From assembly GCF_000369005.1 (NCBI RefSeq), contig NZ_KB849766.1:40808-104807 (forward strand): a DNA stretch of 64,000 nt, read 5' to 3'. Each line of letters starts with the position of its first letter. Position 1 is the first letter of the stretch. Of the stretch, positions 54,893-64,000 are shown piece after piece. The stretch is from Acinetobacter beijerinckii CIP 110307. Lineage in GTDB: Bacteria; Pseudomonadota; Gammaproteobacteria; Pseudomonadales; Moraxellaceae. A model generated the notes under the pieces. The model saw only the letters and a program-made list of their open reading frames with translations. It ran no database searches and was not told the origin of the DNA. The translations under genes and the position numbers were made by a program.

Positions 54893-56620
54893 TTAATTAA
54901 TCTCAGCTATTTTTGTATCAGCAACCACCGTCTGATTTAGATTGAACAGCTTTTGAATTTTTCCCGTTTCATGCGCAACAACTGGAACTTCCATTTTCAT
55001 TGCTTCCATAATGGCAATGGTATTACCCTTTTCAACTTGATTATTTTCTTGCACCTTCCAAGTTGTAATCACACCACAAATCGGTGCTAGAACTGCATTA
55101 TCATTTTGAACAGGATCTGAATCATATGATTTTTGATTGAGCTGTTGTGTTCCCATTAAACTAAAAAGCCCATTTGGTAAACCAATCTGATGCAACTTGC
55201 CATCTATTTCAAGTGGATAACGTTTTAGCTCAGTTTGATTACTCAGTTTACTGCGTGAAGAGTGAGGATAATCATGCTGACAATCTTGTTCAATCCAACG
55301 CGTATGCACTTTAAATTCATCAATGAAATCATTATCTGACAAGATCGCACGATGAAATGGTAATACTGAGGCAATCCCTTCTATTTTAAAATGAGCCAGT
55401 GCTCTTTTAGCGCGTTGAATTGCAATCTCACGTGTCGCACCACTCACAATTAATTTCGCAATTAAAGAATCAAAATGACTTGAAACCATACTTCCAGTTT
55501 GCACGCCAGTATCAAGGCGAATACCAATTCCTGAGGGTGGTTGAAACTGAGTGATCTGTCCAAATGCTGGAATAAAACCACGCACTGGATCTTCTGCATT
55601 AATCCGAAATTCGATTGCATGACCTACTGGTTTTGGCATTTCTTGAACAGAAAGTGGTTCACCTAATGCAATTCGAATTTGTTCAACCACTAAGTCTAGA
55701 CCAGAAGTTTGTTCCGTCACAGGATGTTCAACCTGTAAGCGCGTATTGACCTCTAGAAATGACAGTTGACCATCTTGGCTAAGTAAGTATTCCACTGTAC
55801 CCGCCCCGACATAATCAGCAGTTCGGCAAATTGCAATTGAAGATTGCACTAATTGCGATTGAATTTGCTCATTGATAAATGGCGCAGGTGCTTCTTCTAC
55901 CAACTTCTGATTACGGCGTTGTAAAGAGCAATCACGGGTTCCAACCACTACAATATTACCATGCTGATCGGCAATTACTTGGGCTTCCAGATGTCTAGGT
56001 TTATCTAGATATTGCTCAACAAAACATTCCCCGCGACCAAATGCAGTTAATGCTTCCCGCACAGCAGATTCATATAGAGCGGTGACTTCGTTCAATTGCC
56101 TTGCAACTTTCAAACCACGCCCACCGCCGCCATAGGCAGCTTTAATCGCGATTGGCAGACCATACTGTTTCGCAAAATCAACTGCTTCTTGAGCCGATTG
56201 GAGTGGCTGTTCAGTTCCTTGTACCAGAGGCGCATTTACCGATTGTGCAATCTTACGTGCCTGTATTTTGTCACCAAGTTTATTTATGCTTTCAGGAGAT
56301 GGACCAATCCAGATCAGACCAGCATCTATCACCGCATGGGCAAATTCAGCACGTTCTGATAAAAAACCATAACCCGGATGAATCATTGTGACTTGGGCTT
56401 TATTCGCAATATCCAAAATTTTATTGATATCTAAATAAGTTTGCTGTGCTGTTTGCCCTGATAATGCCCAAGCCTCATCGGCAAGTTGAACATGCAAACT
56501 AGCAATATCATCATCTGCATAAATAGCCACTGATGTGATGTCCATATCTTTACAGGCTTGAATAATACGGACAGCAATTTCCCCACGATTAGCAATCAAT
56601 AGCTTATGTTTTTTATGCAT
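54893..56620 (-). CDS. Biotin carboxylase fused to a biotin carrier domain, in the pxp operon
   Basis: 575 residues. Residues 1-450 are a biotin carboxylase with KLLIANRGEIAVRII, the ATP-grasp glycine loop AAYGGGGRGLKVAR and EVNTRLQVEHPVTE. The C-terminal 80 residues are a biotin carrier; the biotinylated Lys is near residue 542 in MEAMKMEVPV. There is no carboxyltransferase domain, so it needs a partner. ATG 56620 overlaps the pxpBC stop by 8 bases. Biotin carboxylase genes are known near pxpABC in other bacteria, but their role is open. Confidence 0.9.
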   Translation of the reverse strand: MHKKHKLLIANRGEIAVRIIQACKDMDITSVAIYADDDIASLHVQLADEAWALSGQTAQQTYLDINKILDIANKAQVTMIHPGYGFLSERAEFAHAVIDAGLIWIGPSPESINKLGDKIQARKIAQSVNAPLVQGTEQPLQSAQEAVDFAKQYGLPIAIKAAYGGGGRGLKVARQLNEVTALYESAVREALTAFGRGECFVEQYLDKPRHLEAQVIADQHGNIVVVGTRDCSLQRRNQKLVEEAPAPFINEQIQSQLVQSSIAICRTADYVGAGTVEYLLSQDGQLSFLEVNTRLQVEHPVTEQTSGLDLVVEQIRIALGEPLSVQEMPKPVGHAIEFRINAEDPVRGFIPAFGQITQFQPPSGIGIRLDTGVQTGSMVSSHFDSLIAKLIVSGATREIAIQRAKRALAHFKIEGIASVLPFHRAILSDNDFIDEFKVHTRWIEQDCQHDYPHSSRSKLSNQTELKRYPLEIDGKLHQIGLPNGLFSLMGTQQLNQKSYDSDPVQNDNAVLAPICGVITTWKVQENNQVEKGNTIAIMEAMKMEVPVVAHETGKIQKLFNLNQTVVADTKIAEIN

Positions 56621-58196
56621 TTTCTTTGATGTCCATGAATTCTGAGACTTTATTAAATTGGATAGAGCATCCAACTGGAATCTGTGCGATCAAGTCCAAA
56701 TGATAGGATGCGACCGCCGCAATCACAGGATAACCACCTGTAATCGGATGATCATTCATAAATAATACAGGTTGACCATTGGGTGGGATTTGCAAAGCAC
56801 CAGTACAACAGCCTTCACTGGCTAATTCTTGATTGAACTGGCGTTCTAAAGGCATATCACCCACTAATTTCAATCCAATTCGATTGCTCTCTGTGCTAAC
56901 CAACCAAGTTTGTTTAAACAATAAATCAAGGCTTTCTTCAACAAACCAATCCGTACGAGGTCCTAAGACAAGATCAACGTTAATCGTCTCACCTTGTTTC
57001 GGTAATTTAATCGGGATTGCGTTTAAACTAACAGGTTGAGTTTTTAATTCAGCAGAATAAATTTTATCATCGATTTGAACTGGCCGTGGACCTAAGCCTG
57101 CTAAAGAGTCATAACTGGCACTATTTAAAACCTGTTCAACGGCAATACCTCCACGTACTGCAACATAATTACGAATGCCTGCTGTAGGCGCTGCAATATA
57201 AATTTCATCGCCAGAATCTAAAGCAGTTGGCTGGTACATCGACACTTTTACTTTATCGGTACCAATATACCTAATCCAAACTTCTGTCTCTGCACCTGTC
57301 ACAGCAATAACCGTTGGCTCTAAAACCTCGAATCTTAATCCACCACTTAAAACTTCTAAAACTGCTGCATTGTTTGGATTACCAACAATTAAATTAGCCT
57401 GTTGAAATGCAGTTTGATCCATTGCACCTGCTCGCCCTACGCCTAATTCAGCCAAATGCTTACGCCCTTCATCTTGGAGTAATACTTGTAAACCAACATT
57501 CTTAACGTGAAGTACGGCTGATTTTTTAAAAGAATCATCTTGAGAAAATGACTGCGCAGGCACGCTAACTTGCGTTGGATTACGGCTTATATCCTTAAAA
57601 ATGACACGATCACTTGGCAGTAATAGAGCAGGTTGTTTTCGTTGGACATCCCATAACATCTCATCAGTCTGTCCAATTAACTGCCATCCTCCGGGGCTGT
57701 CTTTGGGGTAAATACCGCTATATTCACCTGCTAGTCCTACAGCACCCGCACTGACTTTTTTTCGGGGGGATGCTAAGCGCGGAATACTACCAAATACTTG
57801 TTTTGGGTTGATGAGATAAGCAAAGCCAGGCGCAAATCCAATAAATGCAACTTGCCAATCGGAATTAGTGTGTTTCTGAATGACTTGGCCTGTACTGATT
57901 CCCAGATATTCAGCGACATTGTTTAAATCAATTCCGTTATAGCGTGTATTGATCACTATTTCCTTACCTTGACGCAAAACATCCTGACTGATTTTTTGGT
58001 TTGAAATCCATTGAATAAGTGATCGAATTTCTACTAGCAAAGGATCAAAGTCAATCAATATGCTACGTGCCGCAGGAATGAGTTCTTTTATATGCGGATG
58101 CTGTGCCTGTTTTAAGCAGTAATAAACTGCCATCGTTTCTTCTAAACTTTGAAACTCAATAAGAAAACAATCTAAATTAACGGATAAAAATCGCAT
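56613..58196 (-). CDS. pxpBC: Fused 5-oxoprolinase subunits PxpB and PxpC
   Basis: 527 residues. The first 215 are PxpB (KipI, allophanate hydrolase subunit 1-like: VAFIGFAPGFAYL, PRLASPRKKVSAGAVGLAG). The rest is PxpC (KipA-like: LLQDEGRKHLAELGVGRAGAMDQTA, NYVAVRGGIAVEQVL, EGCCTGALQIPPNGQPVLFM). With PxpA it forms the ATP-dependent 5-oxoprolinase that opens 5-oxoproline to glutamate. In E. coli the two are separate proteins; here they are joined. It starts 31 bp after the pxpA stop. Confidence 0.93.
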   Translation of the reverse strand: MRFLSVNLDCFLIEFQSLEETMAVYYCLKQAQHPHIKELIPAARSILIDFDPLLVEIRSLIQWISNQKISQDVLRQGKEIVINTRYNGIDLNNVAEYLGISTGQVIQKHTNSDWQVAFIGFAPGFAYLINPKQVFGSIPRLASPRKKVSAGAVGLAGEYSGIYPKDSPGGWQLIGQTDEMLWDVQRKQPALLLPSDRVIFKDISRNPTQVSVPAQSFSQDDSFKKSAVLHVKNVGLQVLLQDEGRKHLAELGVGRAGAMDQTAFQQANLIVGNPNNAAVLEVLSGGLRFEVLEPTVIAVTGAETEVWIRYIGTDKVKVSMYQPTALDSGDEIYIAAPTAGIRNYVAVRGGIAVEQVLNSASYDSLAGLGPRPVQIDDKIYSAELKTQPVSLNAIPIKLPKQGETINVDLVLGPRTDWFVEESLDLLFKQTWLVSTESNRIGLKLVGDMPLERQFNQELASEGCCTGALQIPPNGQPVLFMNDHPITGGYPVIAAVASYHLDLIAQIPVGCSIQFNKVSEFMDIKENA

Positions 58197-58227
58197 AAAT
58201 CACTCGTTGGAAACATTCAAAATTTAC

Positions 58228-58995
58228 TTAACGACTAAAAGCACGAATTTCAATTTTATTTTCTAACAATACATCACGAATCTTTGCCGCCATTTTGACT
58301 GCTCCTAACGTATCCCCATGTAAACAAATTGTATCAGCCTGAATGACCGTAAAATCCCCTTCCATCGACTCAATACCGCCGTTCTGGATCATATTCAATA
58401 CACGCTGAGCTATGATTTCAGCATCATGTAAAACTGCCCCCTCTAAGCGACGAGAAACTAGCGTTCCATCACGATGATAAGCACGATCAGCAAATGCTTC
58501 AGAAATAACACTAAGCCTCTGTTCACGAGCAAATTTGATTAATGGTGAACCCGCCAATGCGACTAAGACTAATGTTTTATCAAAATGTTGTATTGCATCA
58601 ATTACCGCTTGAGCTTGGGTCAAATTGGTAGCAATGGTGTTATACAATGCGCCATGTGGTTTGACATAACTTATTTTGGTTCCTGCGACTTGAGCTAAGC
58701 CTTGCAAAGCTGAGATTTGATAAAGTACGTCTGCGTATAGTTCCTCATAGGATAAATCCATATTACGGCGACCAAAACCAACCAAATCTGGATACGAAAC
58801 ATGCGCACCAACACATACATCGTGCTTAGCTGCGTGTTTCAAAGTACTGAGAATATTTGATGGATCACCTGCATGAAAACCGCATGCGATATTGGCGCTA
58901 CTAACAATTCCAAGAATTTGCTCATCATTGCCCATTTTCCAAGCGCCATAGCTTTCGCCTAAATCACTATTCAAATCAATATGCTTGCTGGTCAT
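58228..58995 (-). CDS. pxpA: 5-oxoprolinase subunit A (LamB/YcsF family)
   Basis: 255-residue TIM-barrel-type protein. Family signature [47 protein letters not shown] and VKPHGALYN. It supplies the hydrolytic core of 5-oxoprolinase with PxpBC. It is first in the operon pxpA-pxpBC-biotin carboxylase. Confidence 0.95.
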   Translation of the reverse strand: MTSKHIDLNSDLGESYGAWKMGNDEQILGIVSSANIACGFHAGDPSNILSTLKHAAKHDVCVGAHVSYPDLVGFGRRNMDLSYEELYADVLYQISALQGLAQVAGTKISYVKPHGALYNTIATNLTQAQAVIDAIQHFDKTLVLVALAGSPLIKFAREQRLSVISEAFADRAYHRDGTLVSRRLEGAVLHDAEIIAQRVLNMIQNGGIESMEGDFTVIQADTICLHGDTLGAVKMAAKIRDVLLENKIEIRAFSR

Positions 58996-59121
58996 AGGCC
59001 CATAATTTTTAGATTTTAATACAAATAATATATATAGTTTTTAGCCAATTACCTATCTTTAGGGTATAAATATTGGTGTGAATTTGAGTCAAAATAGAGA
59101 ATATTCATACCAGTAAACAAG

Positions 59122-60420
59122 TTAATTTACTCTTAATATCTCTTTCCAATTGGTTAAATAGCTTGGGGATTTAAAGTTCTGATTCATTGCCCATTTACGA
59201 CCATTTGGTGTAATTAATCGTCCTAATAACATCGTATCTTTACCAAACTTTTCATTAATATCATCAAACGTAACTGATAGCTCTTGTCGTCTTAACATTG
59301 CTGTGGTGTCTTGAAATAAATCAATAGCATGGCTATGTCTTGGAATAATATCTAGTAAGATAATTTCAGCTTTTTTATAGCGATGACCCGCTTGATAAAT
59401 TCGATCTAAACCATGCTGTACTGCTTTGATAATTTCCAAACGATCATCACTATAGTCAGCTAAATAAACCGTAGTAAACGGACGACTATAGTGTGCATGA
59501 TTAAATCGATTGGTACGAATACTAACACCAATAGCCTTACATAAAAGTTTCTGACTGCGTAAGCGCTCTACCGCTCTTAAAGTAAATTCAGTAAGCGCCT
59601 CACTTAAACTATCCTTATCTAAAATAGGCTGCCCGAAAGAGCGGCTACTTAAAACTTGCCGACGATCTGGAACGATATGTTCTACTTCTAAACAGGCGAT
59701 GCCCCGTAACTCTTTTACCGTATTTTCTAATACTACCGAAAATTGTTTTCCAATCATTTTAGGATCAGCTTCAACTAAATCTAAAACTGAGGTGATCTGC
59801 ATTTTTTCTAAACGTTGTCGTATCTTCCTCCCAACTCCCCACACTTCTCCAACTGGAGTTTGAGATAATAAGTCCTCAATAACGCATGGATCTTCATCCA
59901 CTATATTGCATATGCTATTAAAACATGGATGTTGCTTTGCTAAATTATTCGCCAATTTTGCTTGGGTTTTTGAATAACCAATACCAATACAGCAAGGAAG
60001 CCCCAACCAATTGTTAATTGTATTGAGTATATTGCGCGCATAGTCAGTTAACTGAAAATGTTGCTGATAGGCTGTTAACTCTAAAAAGCATTCATCTATA
60101 GAATAAATTTCTTGCTCACAAGAATCCACAAAACCACTTAATATATTCATGAAACGCCGAGACATTTCTGCATATAAAGCATAATTACTAGACAGAACTG
60201 CAACTTGATGTTGTTGAACAATGTCTTCAATTTGAAAAAATGGCACGGCCATTTTTATACCAAGTTTTTTTGCTTCGTAGGAGCGCGAAACTACACAGCC
60301 ATCGTTATTGGATAATACCACCACTGGACGATTTTCCAGCTTTGGATTGAACACACGCTCACAACTCACATAAGCGTTATTCACATCAATCAAAGCAAAA
60401 ATTCGGTGTGGCAAACCCAT
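59122..60420 (-). CDS. umuC: Error-prone DNA polymerase V subunit UmuC
   Basis: 432-residue Y-family polymerase. Catalytic acids are in [17 protein letters not shown] and [27 protein letters not shown] and [10 protein letters not shown] (helix-hairpin-helix) and the little-finger domain complete it. It is 5 bp downstream of umuDAb and part of the SOS response. In Acinetobacter several UmuC copies are usual, so this may not be the only one. Confidence 0.96.
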   Translation of the reverse strand: MGLPHRIFALIDVNNAYVSCERVFNPKLENRPVVVLSNNDGCVVSRSYEAKKLGIKMAVPFFQIEDIVQQHQVAVLSSNYALYAEMSRRFMNILSGFVDSCEQEIYSIDECFLELTAYQQHFQLTDYARNILNTINNWLGLPCCIGIGYSKTQAKLANNLAKQHPCFNSICNIVDEDPCVIEDLLSQTPVGEVWGVGRKIRQRLEKMQITSVLDLVEADPKMIGKQFSVVLENTVKELRGIACLEVEHIVPDRRQVLSSRSFGQPILDKDSLSEALTEFTLRAVERLRSQKLLCKAIGVSIRTNRFNHAHYSRPFTTVYLADYSDDRLEIIKAVQHGLDRIYQAGHRYKKAEIILLDIIPRHSHAIDLFQDTTAMLRRQELSVTFDDINEKFGKDTMLLGRLITPNGRKWAMNQNFKSPSYLTNWKEILRVN

Positions 60421-60425
60421 ATCGA

Positions 60426-61037
60426 TTACCTCATCGGCTTCAAGTTATAAGTTACCACACCCCAAATCTGCAATTCTTGCCCTTCGTCAATATAAATATT
60501 CTGATAGTCTGGATTCTCAGCTTTTAACCACACTTTGGGCGGACTAAAATGGTGGTCAATCATCAATCTTTTTACTGTGAAATCATTGTCAATTAATGCT
60601 ATGACAATATCTCCCGACTTTGCAGGAATACTTCGATCAACCACGAGAGGGTCATCAATATCAATTCCAACATCTAACATCGACAGTGAATTTGCCTTTA
60701 CAATAAAAGTTGAGTTTTCATTGCGAATTAAATATTGATTTAAATCTAAGGCTTGCTCTACATGATCTTGCGCTGGCGATGGAAAACCTGCCGCAACACG
60801 TTCCGTTGCCAAAGGAATGTGGTAAATTCGATCATTGTTGGCTTGTACGTTCTGGATTTTTAATGAAGTGCTTAGATCAGAATGCTGACCTGTTTTGACA
60901 TTATTCAGTAGCCAATTTTTGATGAAATCAACTTGAGATTCTGGCACTCGAATAACTTTGGTCGGCTCACTAAACTGAGCTTTACGTCCAGCATTGTGTC
61001 TAGCACCGCCGTGTTCATATTCTGTTTTTTTGGACAT
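60426..61037 (-). CDS. umuDAb: UmuDAb, self-cleaving SOS regulator and UmuD homologue
   Basis: 203 residues, longer than E. coli UmuD by an N-terminal DNA-binding extension. Cleavage pair A83-G84 (RVAAGFPSP), Ser119 ([10 protein letters not shown]) and Lys156 (DFTVKRLMI) form the LexA-type self-cleavage site; these numbers match the published Acinetobacter protein. Acinetobacter lacks LexA, and UmuDAb represses DNA-damage genes together with DdrR. A palindrome in its promoter (61078-61104) is the probable operator. Confidence 0.96.
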   Translation of the reverse strand: MSKKTEYEHGGARHNAGRKAQFSEPTKVIRVPESQVDFIKNWLLNNVKTGQHSDLSTSLKIQNVQANNDRIYHIPLATERVAAGFPSPAQDHVEQALDLNQYLIRNENSTFIVKANSLSMLDVGIDIDDPLVVDRSIPAKSGDIVIALIDNDFTVKRLMIDHHFSPPKVWLKAENPDYQNIYIDEGQELQIWGVVTYNLKPMR

Positions 61038-61077
61038 AACTTCCCCCTCCCAACTCTGATTTGCATTAAATCAATTT

Positions 61078-61104
61078 AACTTGAAAAAGTTACAAATTCA
61101 AGTT
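61078..61104. promoter_or_regulatory. UmuDAb operator-like palindrome
   Basis: AACTTGAA (61078-61085) and TTCAAGTT (61097-61104) are perfect inverted arms separated by 11 bases, close to the TTGAA-TTCAA site reported for UmuDAb. It lies 41 bp before the umuDAb start and 226 bp before ddrR. Confidence 0.8.
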
Positions 61105-61329
61105 GACGTAGAATATTTTTTGCATAACAATAAATTCCATAGATCAGATTTTAGCTTGTTCAACTTAGACAAGGATGTAAAACAAACTAAAATTAATATT
61201 TTAAATCAGTATCTTAGGTCTATTTAGCATATCATGCACGATATTAAGTTATTGATCTAATTGACTAATATATTTGATCTTTCAGCAGATAGTTTTTATT
61301 CAAATATTTTTGATGTGGAGACATGAAAA

Positions 61330-61557
61330 ATGAACAATCAACGTGATGCTATTCTTGGCTATGCTGATGAACAACATGCCTATTTTATTCGCTTAATTGA
61401 GAATAACACGGTATTAGGTAACTGCTATGGACTGTTTTGTGAAAGTCCAGACAGTGAAGCAGCTGAAAGTATTATGACCACTTTGTTTTTAAAGAAATCA
61501 TTTTGGTTAAATGGCAGTGAATTCCAACATATCGTACAAGGTTTACAACCCTTATAA
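61330..61557 (+). CDS. ddrR: DNA-damage response co-regulator DdrR
   Basis: 75-residue Acinetobacter-specific protein, divergent from umuDAb as in other Acinetobacter. It begins MNNQRDAILGYADEQHAYFI. DdrR has no recognised DNA-binding domain and acts with UmuDAb to repress SOS genes. GGAG is ten bases before ATG 61330. Identification rests on sequence and position. Confidence 0.9.
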   Translation: MNNQRDAILGYADEQHAYFIRLIENNTVLGNCYGLFCESPDSEAAESIMTTLFLKKSFWLNGSEFQHIVQGLQPL

Positions 61558-61581
61558 ATCGTAGATGAAAAAAGAATTTAT

Positions 61582-61617
61582 AAGCTGCTTTAGCACTAGA
61601 TAAACCGAAGCAGCTTT
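61582..61617. terminator. ddrR terminator
   Basis: AAGCTGCTT (61582-61590) pairs with AAGCAGCTT (61608-61616), 17-base loop, then TT. Confidence 0.7.
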
Positions 61618-61622
61618 TAGAT

Positions 61623-62498
61623 CTATTTAATTAATCTTAAATGAAGCATGTGTGTTGCGATCGTATGTCGAATATGGTCAGCTCGAGTATTAAAATAGCG
61701 ATGACTTAAACCATCACCTGATAAATCTTCAGCAACTTCAAAACCCATATGATTTACAGAGTCATGGAATAACTTAGGTCGAAACTGCCCTTTTAACGGT
61801 TCTTTCAAAAATCGAGTAAATTGGGAAACAAAAAGGCTGCCAAATCGCTCTACACCTGATAATTCTCGATGATCAATCGAGTAGTCTAGAACTACTTCAC
61901 TTTTTGGAGCAGCAATTTTTGCAATGCTTTTTAAAGTGTTCAATGTTGTTTGTGGTTCAAGATAATGTGTTGTTCCTAACCATGAAAAAAATGCAGGTTT
62001 ATCTTGTTTGAAACTACTTCTCGATAATGCATCTGCAATCGATTCTTTCTCAAAATCAATTGCCACGAATTCAACATTTTTAGGAATTTCACCAAATCGT
62101 TGTAATTTTCTTTGTTTCGTTGCTTGTGTATCAGGATGATCCACTTCAAAAATTTTCAGATTCGGATATTGTTGTGCTTGTCGTAATATAAATGAATCTA
62201 ATCCCGCACCAACCAATACATATTGCGTTATTTTCTTCTCAATCGCCTGTTGAAGTAAATCCTCTGCATAGCGTGAGCGACCAACAACTTGTCCTGTGAG
62301 CAATCCCAAGGTTCGATTAAGCACAGGAGAATTGATTAATTTAACGGTTAACGGTGTTGTAAGTAATTTTTGCCACCCTTTACTGGTCAAATCAAATGCA
62401 AATGGATCAGAAAAAACGGGATTTTCAGCATTTTTGAAATGATTAGCACGTAATGCTGCCGCTGCTTCAGCAGTTCGGCTCGATTGTCCTTCTTTCAT
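61623..62498 (-). CDS. Class I SAM-dependent methyltransferase, LCMT/PPM1-like
   Basis: 291 residues. SAM motif I is QYVLVGAGLDSFILR, followed by KIFEVDHPDTQATKQRKL and VAIDFEKESI, the hallmark of the leucine carboxyl methyltransferase-like family (often in polyketide or lipid contexts). The N-terminal SRTAEAAAALRANHF is also typical. Substrate unknown. GGGAT lies before ATG 62498. It lies downstream of a monooxygenase on the same strand and may be co-transcribed. Confidence 0.9.
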   Translation of the reverse strand: MKEGQSSRTAEAAAALRANHFKNAENPVFSDPFAFDLTSKGWQKLLTTPLTVKLINSPVLNRTLGLLTGQVVGRSRYAEDLLQQAIEKKITQYVLVGAGLDSFILRQAQQYPNLKIFEVDHPDTQATKQRKLQRFGEIPKNVEFVAIDFEKESIADALSRSSFKQDKPAFFSWLGTTHYLEPQTTLNTLKSIAKIAAPKSEVVLDYSIDHRELSGVERFGSLFVSQFTRFLKEPLKGQFRPKLFHDSVNHMGFEVAEDLSGDGLSHRYFNTRADHIRHTIATHMLHLRLIK

Positions 62499-62535
62499 AT
62501 CTCTATCCCAAGTTCTTTATATCTGGCAAAAAATA

Positions 62536-62571
62536 AGCAGTAAATTCCATCCTAAGATAAAATTTACTGCT
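62536..62571 (-). terminator. Terminator of the monooxygenase gene
   Basis: AGCAGTAAATT (62536-62546) pairs with AATTTACTGCT (62561-62571); minus strand continues TTATTTTTT. It lies between the monooxygenase and the methyltransferase, so co-transcription would need read-through. Confidence 0.75.
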
Positions 62572-62591
62572 CATACACTATTTATCTGAGA

Positions 62592-64000
62592 TTATTTAGT
62601 TTTTTCAGTTTGATACGTGACTTGATAATCATTCAAATCCATATGCTTTAAACGTTGCTTTAATTTCTTCAACGACCAAGGCCAAGCCGCAAAGTTACGA
62701 CCATTCGCATCTAAATAATAACTCTTACATCCACCCGCGTTGAATACCGTGGTTTTAAGATGCTTTTGTACCAACTCATTATGCTTCTTGATCACATCAG
62801 GCTTGATATTTAATTTAGCAATCCCTTGATCGCGGATTTTTAATAGACCATCGACAATATAATCCAATTGCGCTTCAGCCAAACCAATGAAAGAATCATA
62901 TACCAACACGTTTGGACCTAACACCAAGAATGCATTTGGTACATTTTCAATACTGGTTCCTAAGTATGCTTCTGGTGAACTGCTTTTCCATAGATCATTT
63001 AAAATCTCGCCTTTTTCATTGGTAACACGCTTACCAATTGGCGGGTGAGAAACTTCAAATCCTGTACCCCAAATGATCACGTCTACTTCATGACGTTCAC
63101 CATTCGCTGATACAACGGTATTGCCTTCTACTTTGACTAAACCATGCGGAATGAGCTTAGTATTTGGTTGTTGTAACGCTGGATAATAGTTGTTAGCGAA
63201 CAATAGACGTTTACAACCAATAGTGAAGTTTGGCGTAACATTTTTACGCAGTTCTGGATCTTCAATTTGGAAACGTAATATGAATTTAGCCAACTCACCT
63301 ACAGGCTTTAACATAGCTGGATTACGTAAACCAAAGTTAATCGCATTCAATGATTGAGCAACGGCTTGACGCCATGTTTTTTGAATGAGCGGGAACTGTT
63401 CGATAAGTTTTTTGCTGACATCACCCAAATCTGTATCAGGCTTTGGAACAACCCACGGCGCTGTACGTTGGTAAACATATAACTCTTTTGCCAAAGGTTG
63501 AATTTGTGGCACAAACTGAATTGCTGATGCACCAGTTCCAATCACGGCGATACGCTTACCAGTCAAGTCATAATCATGATTCCATTTTGCTGAATGGAAC
63601 ATTTCACCTTTGAATGTTTCCAAACCTTCAAGTTTTGGAATCTGTGCTTCAGTAATTGGACCTGTTGCGAAAATCGTAGTACGAGCCAAGAACTGACCTT
63701 TATTGGTGTCCATTACCCATAAATTACGTTCATTATCCCACTTGGCATTGATAAGTTCTGTACCAAATTCTATTTTTGAACTTACACCAAAATTTTCACT
63801 GACTTCTTCTAAATAGTTCAGAATTTCAGGTTGACGCGCAAATAAGTGACTCCATTTTGCGCTCGGTGCAAATGAGTATGAATATAATGCTGATGGCACG
63901 TCACATCCGCAACCAGGATAAGTGTTTTCACGCCATGTACCACCAACACGTGTTGCCTTTTCAATGATCTTGTAGTTGCTATAACCGACTTGATCAAGAC
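62592..64000 (-). CDS. Flavin monooxygenase of the Baeyer-Villiger type, N-terminus cut by window edge
   Basis: About 469 codons visible, running off the right edge. The visible start continues a typical FAD-binding region (VGGTWRENTYPGCGCDVPS). The Baeyer-Villiger fingerprint FxGxxxHxxxW is present as FKGEMFHSAKW. The NADPH fold follows (KRIAVIGTGASAIQFVPQI), then WGTGFEVSHPP. The end is LNDYQVTYQTEKTK. It inserts oxygen into ketones or hydroxylates alkyl chains; AlmA-like long-chain alkane use in Acinetobacter is a possibility, not shown. Confidence 0.93.
   Translation of the reverse strand, partial: LDQVGYSNYKIIEKATRVGGTWRENTYPGCGCDVPSALYSYSFAPSAKWSHLFARQPEILNYLEEVSENFGVSSKIEFGTELINAKWDNERNLWVMDTNKGQFLARTTIFATGPITEAQIPKLEGLETFKGEMFHSAKWNHDYDLTGKRIAVIGTGASAIQFVPQIQPLAKELYVYQRTAPWVVPKPDTDLGDVSKKLIEQFPLIQKTWRQAVAQSLNAINFGLRNPAMLKPVGELAKFILRFQIEDPELRKNVTPNFTIGCKRLLFANNYYPALQQPNTKLIPHGLVKVEGNTVVSANGERHEVDVIIWGTGFEVSHPPIGKRVTNEKGEILNDLWKSSSPEAYLGTSIENVPNAFLVLGPNVLVYDSFIGLAEAQLDYIVDGLLKIRDQGIAKLNIKPDVIKKHNELVQKHLKTTVFNAGGCKSYYLDANGRNFAAWPWSLKKLKQRLKHMDLNDYQVTYQTEKTK

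Overview
The window looks like an ordinary chromosomal segment of an Acinetobacter species. It is AT-rich and non-mobile. The best genus markers are a 203-residue UmuDAb with the cleavage pair A83-G84 and catalytic residues S119 and K156, a divergently placed ddrR beside it, and a fused RlmKL, all next to typical Acinetobacter small hypothetical proteins. I see no insertion sequence, prophage, integron or CRISPR array.

Layout. 1-4.5 kb: 3' part of dnaX (minus strand, ending in a long Glu-Pro hexanucleotide repeat), a ribosomal oxygenase, and a periplasmic choloylglycine-hydrolase-like enzyme with a lipoprotein. 4.8-8.1 kb: a TetR regulator, a tiny minus-strand transcription unit behind a TetR-type palindrome, a BigR-like ArsR regulator and a SulP transporter. 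8.2-12.4 kb: sstT, two small conserved genes and an MscS channel whose ribosome-binding site lies in a hairpin. 12.6-17.2 kb: a ferritin-like hydrolase, a guanidine-II (mini-ykkC) riboswitch with the guanidinium exporter gdx, a small membrane gene interrupted by an in-frame amber codon, an ABC exporter and a MaoC hydratase. 17.3-25.4 kb: an AraC regulator, gcvH, and a proline-use locus of putP, an Lrp-type regulator and a putA lacking a DNA-binding domain.

25.5-40.9 kb: trmA, a phosphodiester glycosidase, an LRAT-type enzyme, a topAI-like toxin gene with a GNAT partner and a short leader ORF (MLEIAVI), YceI, OsmC, transketolase, metK, several very small genes, a decayed HEAT-type gene, two tandem cold-shock genes, initiator tRNA and ruvC. 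40.9-54.9 kb: a DUF2520 protein, pyrB with an inactive pyrC', a gene broken at a poly-A tract, rlmKL, clpB with a sigma-32-type promoter, an M23 peptidase, and yhfA/crp as a divergent pair. 54.9-64 kb: the pxpA-pxpBC-biotin carboxylase operon, the umuDAb-umuC/ddrR SOS locus, an LCMT-type methyltransferase and a partial Baeyer-Villiger-type monooxygenase.

The most interesting signals are regulatory or sit below usual gene-calling thresholds. They are the IAVI leader ORF upstream of topAI, the operator-controlled 26-codon unit near 5.5 kb, the hairpin over the MscS start, the guanidine-II riboswitch, and three broken frames (amber stop, poly-A frameshift, double frameshift).
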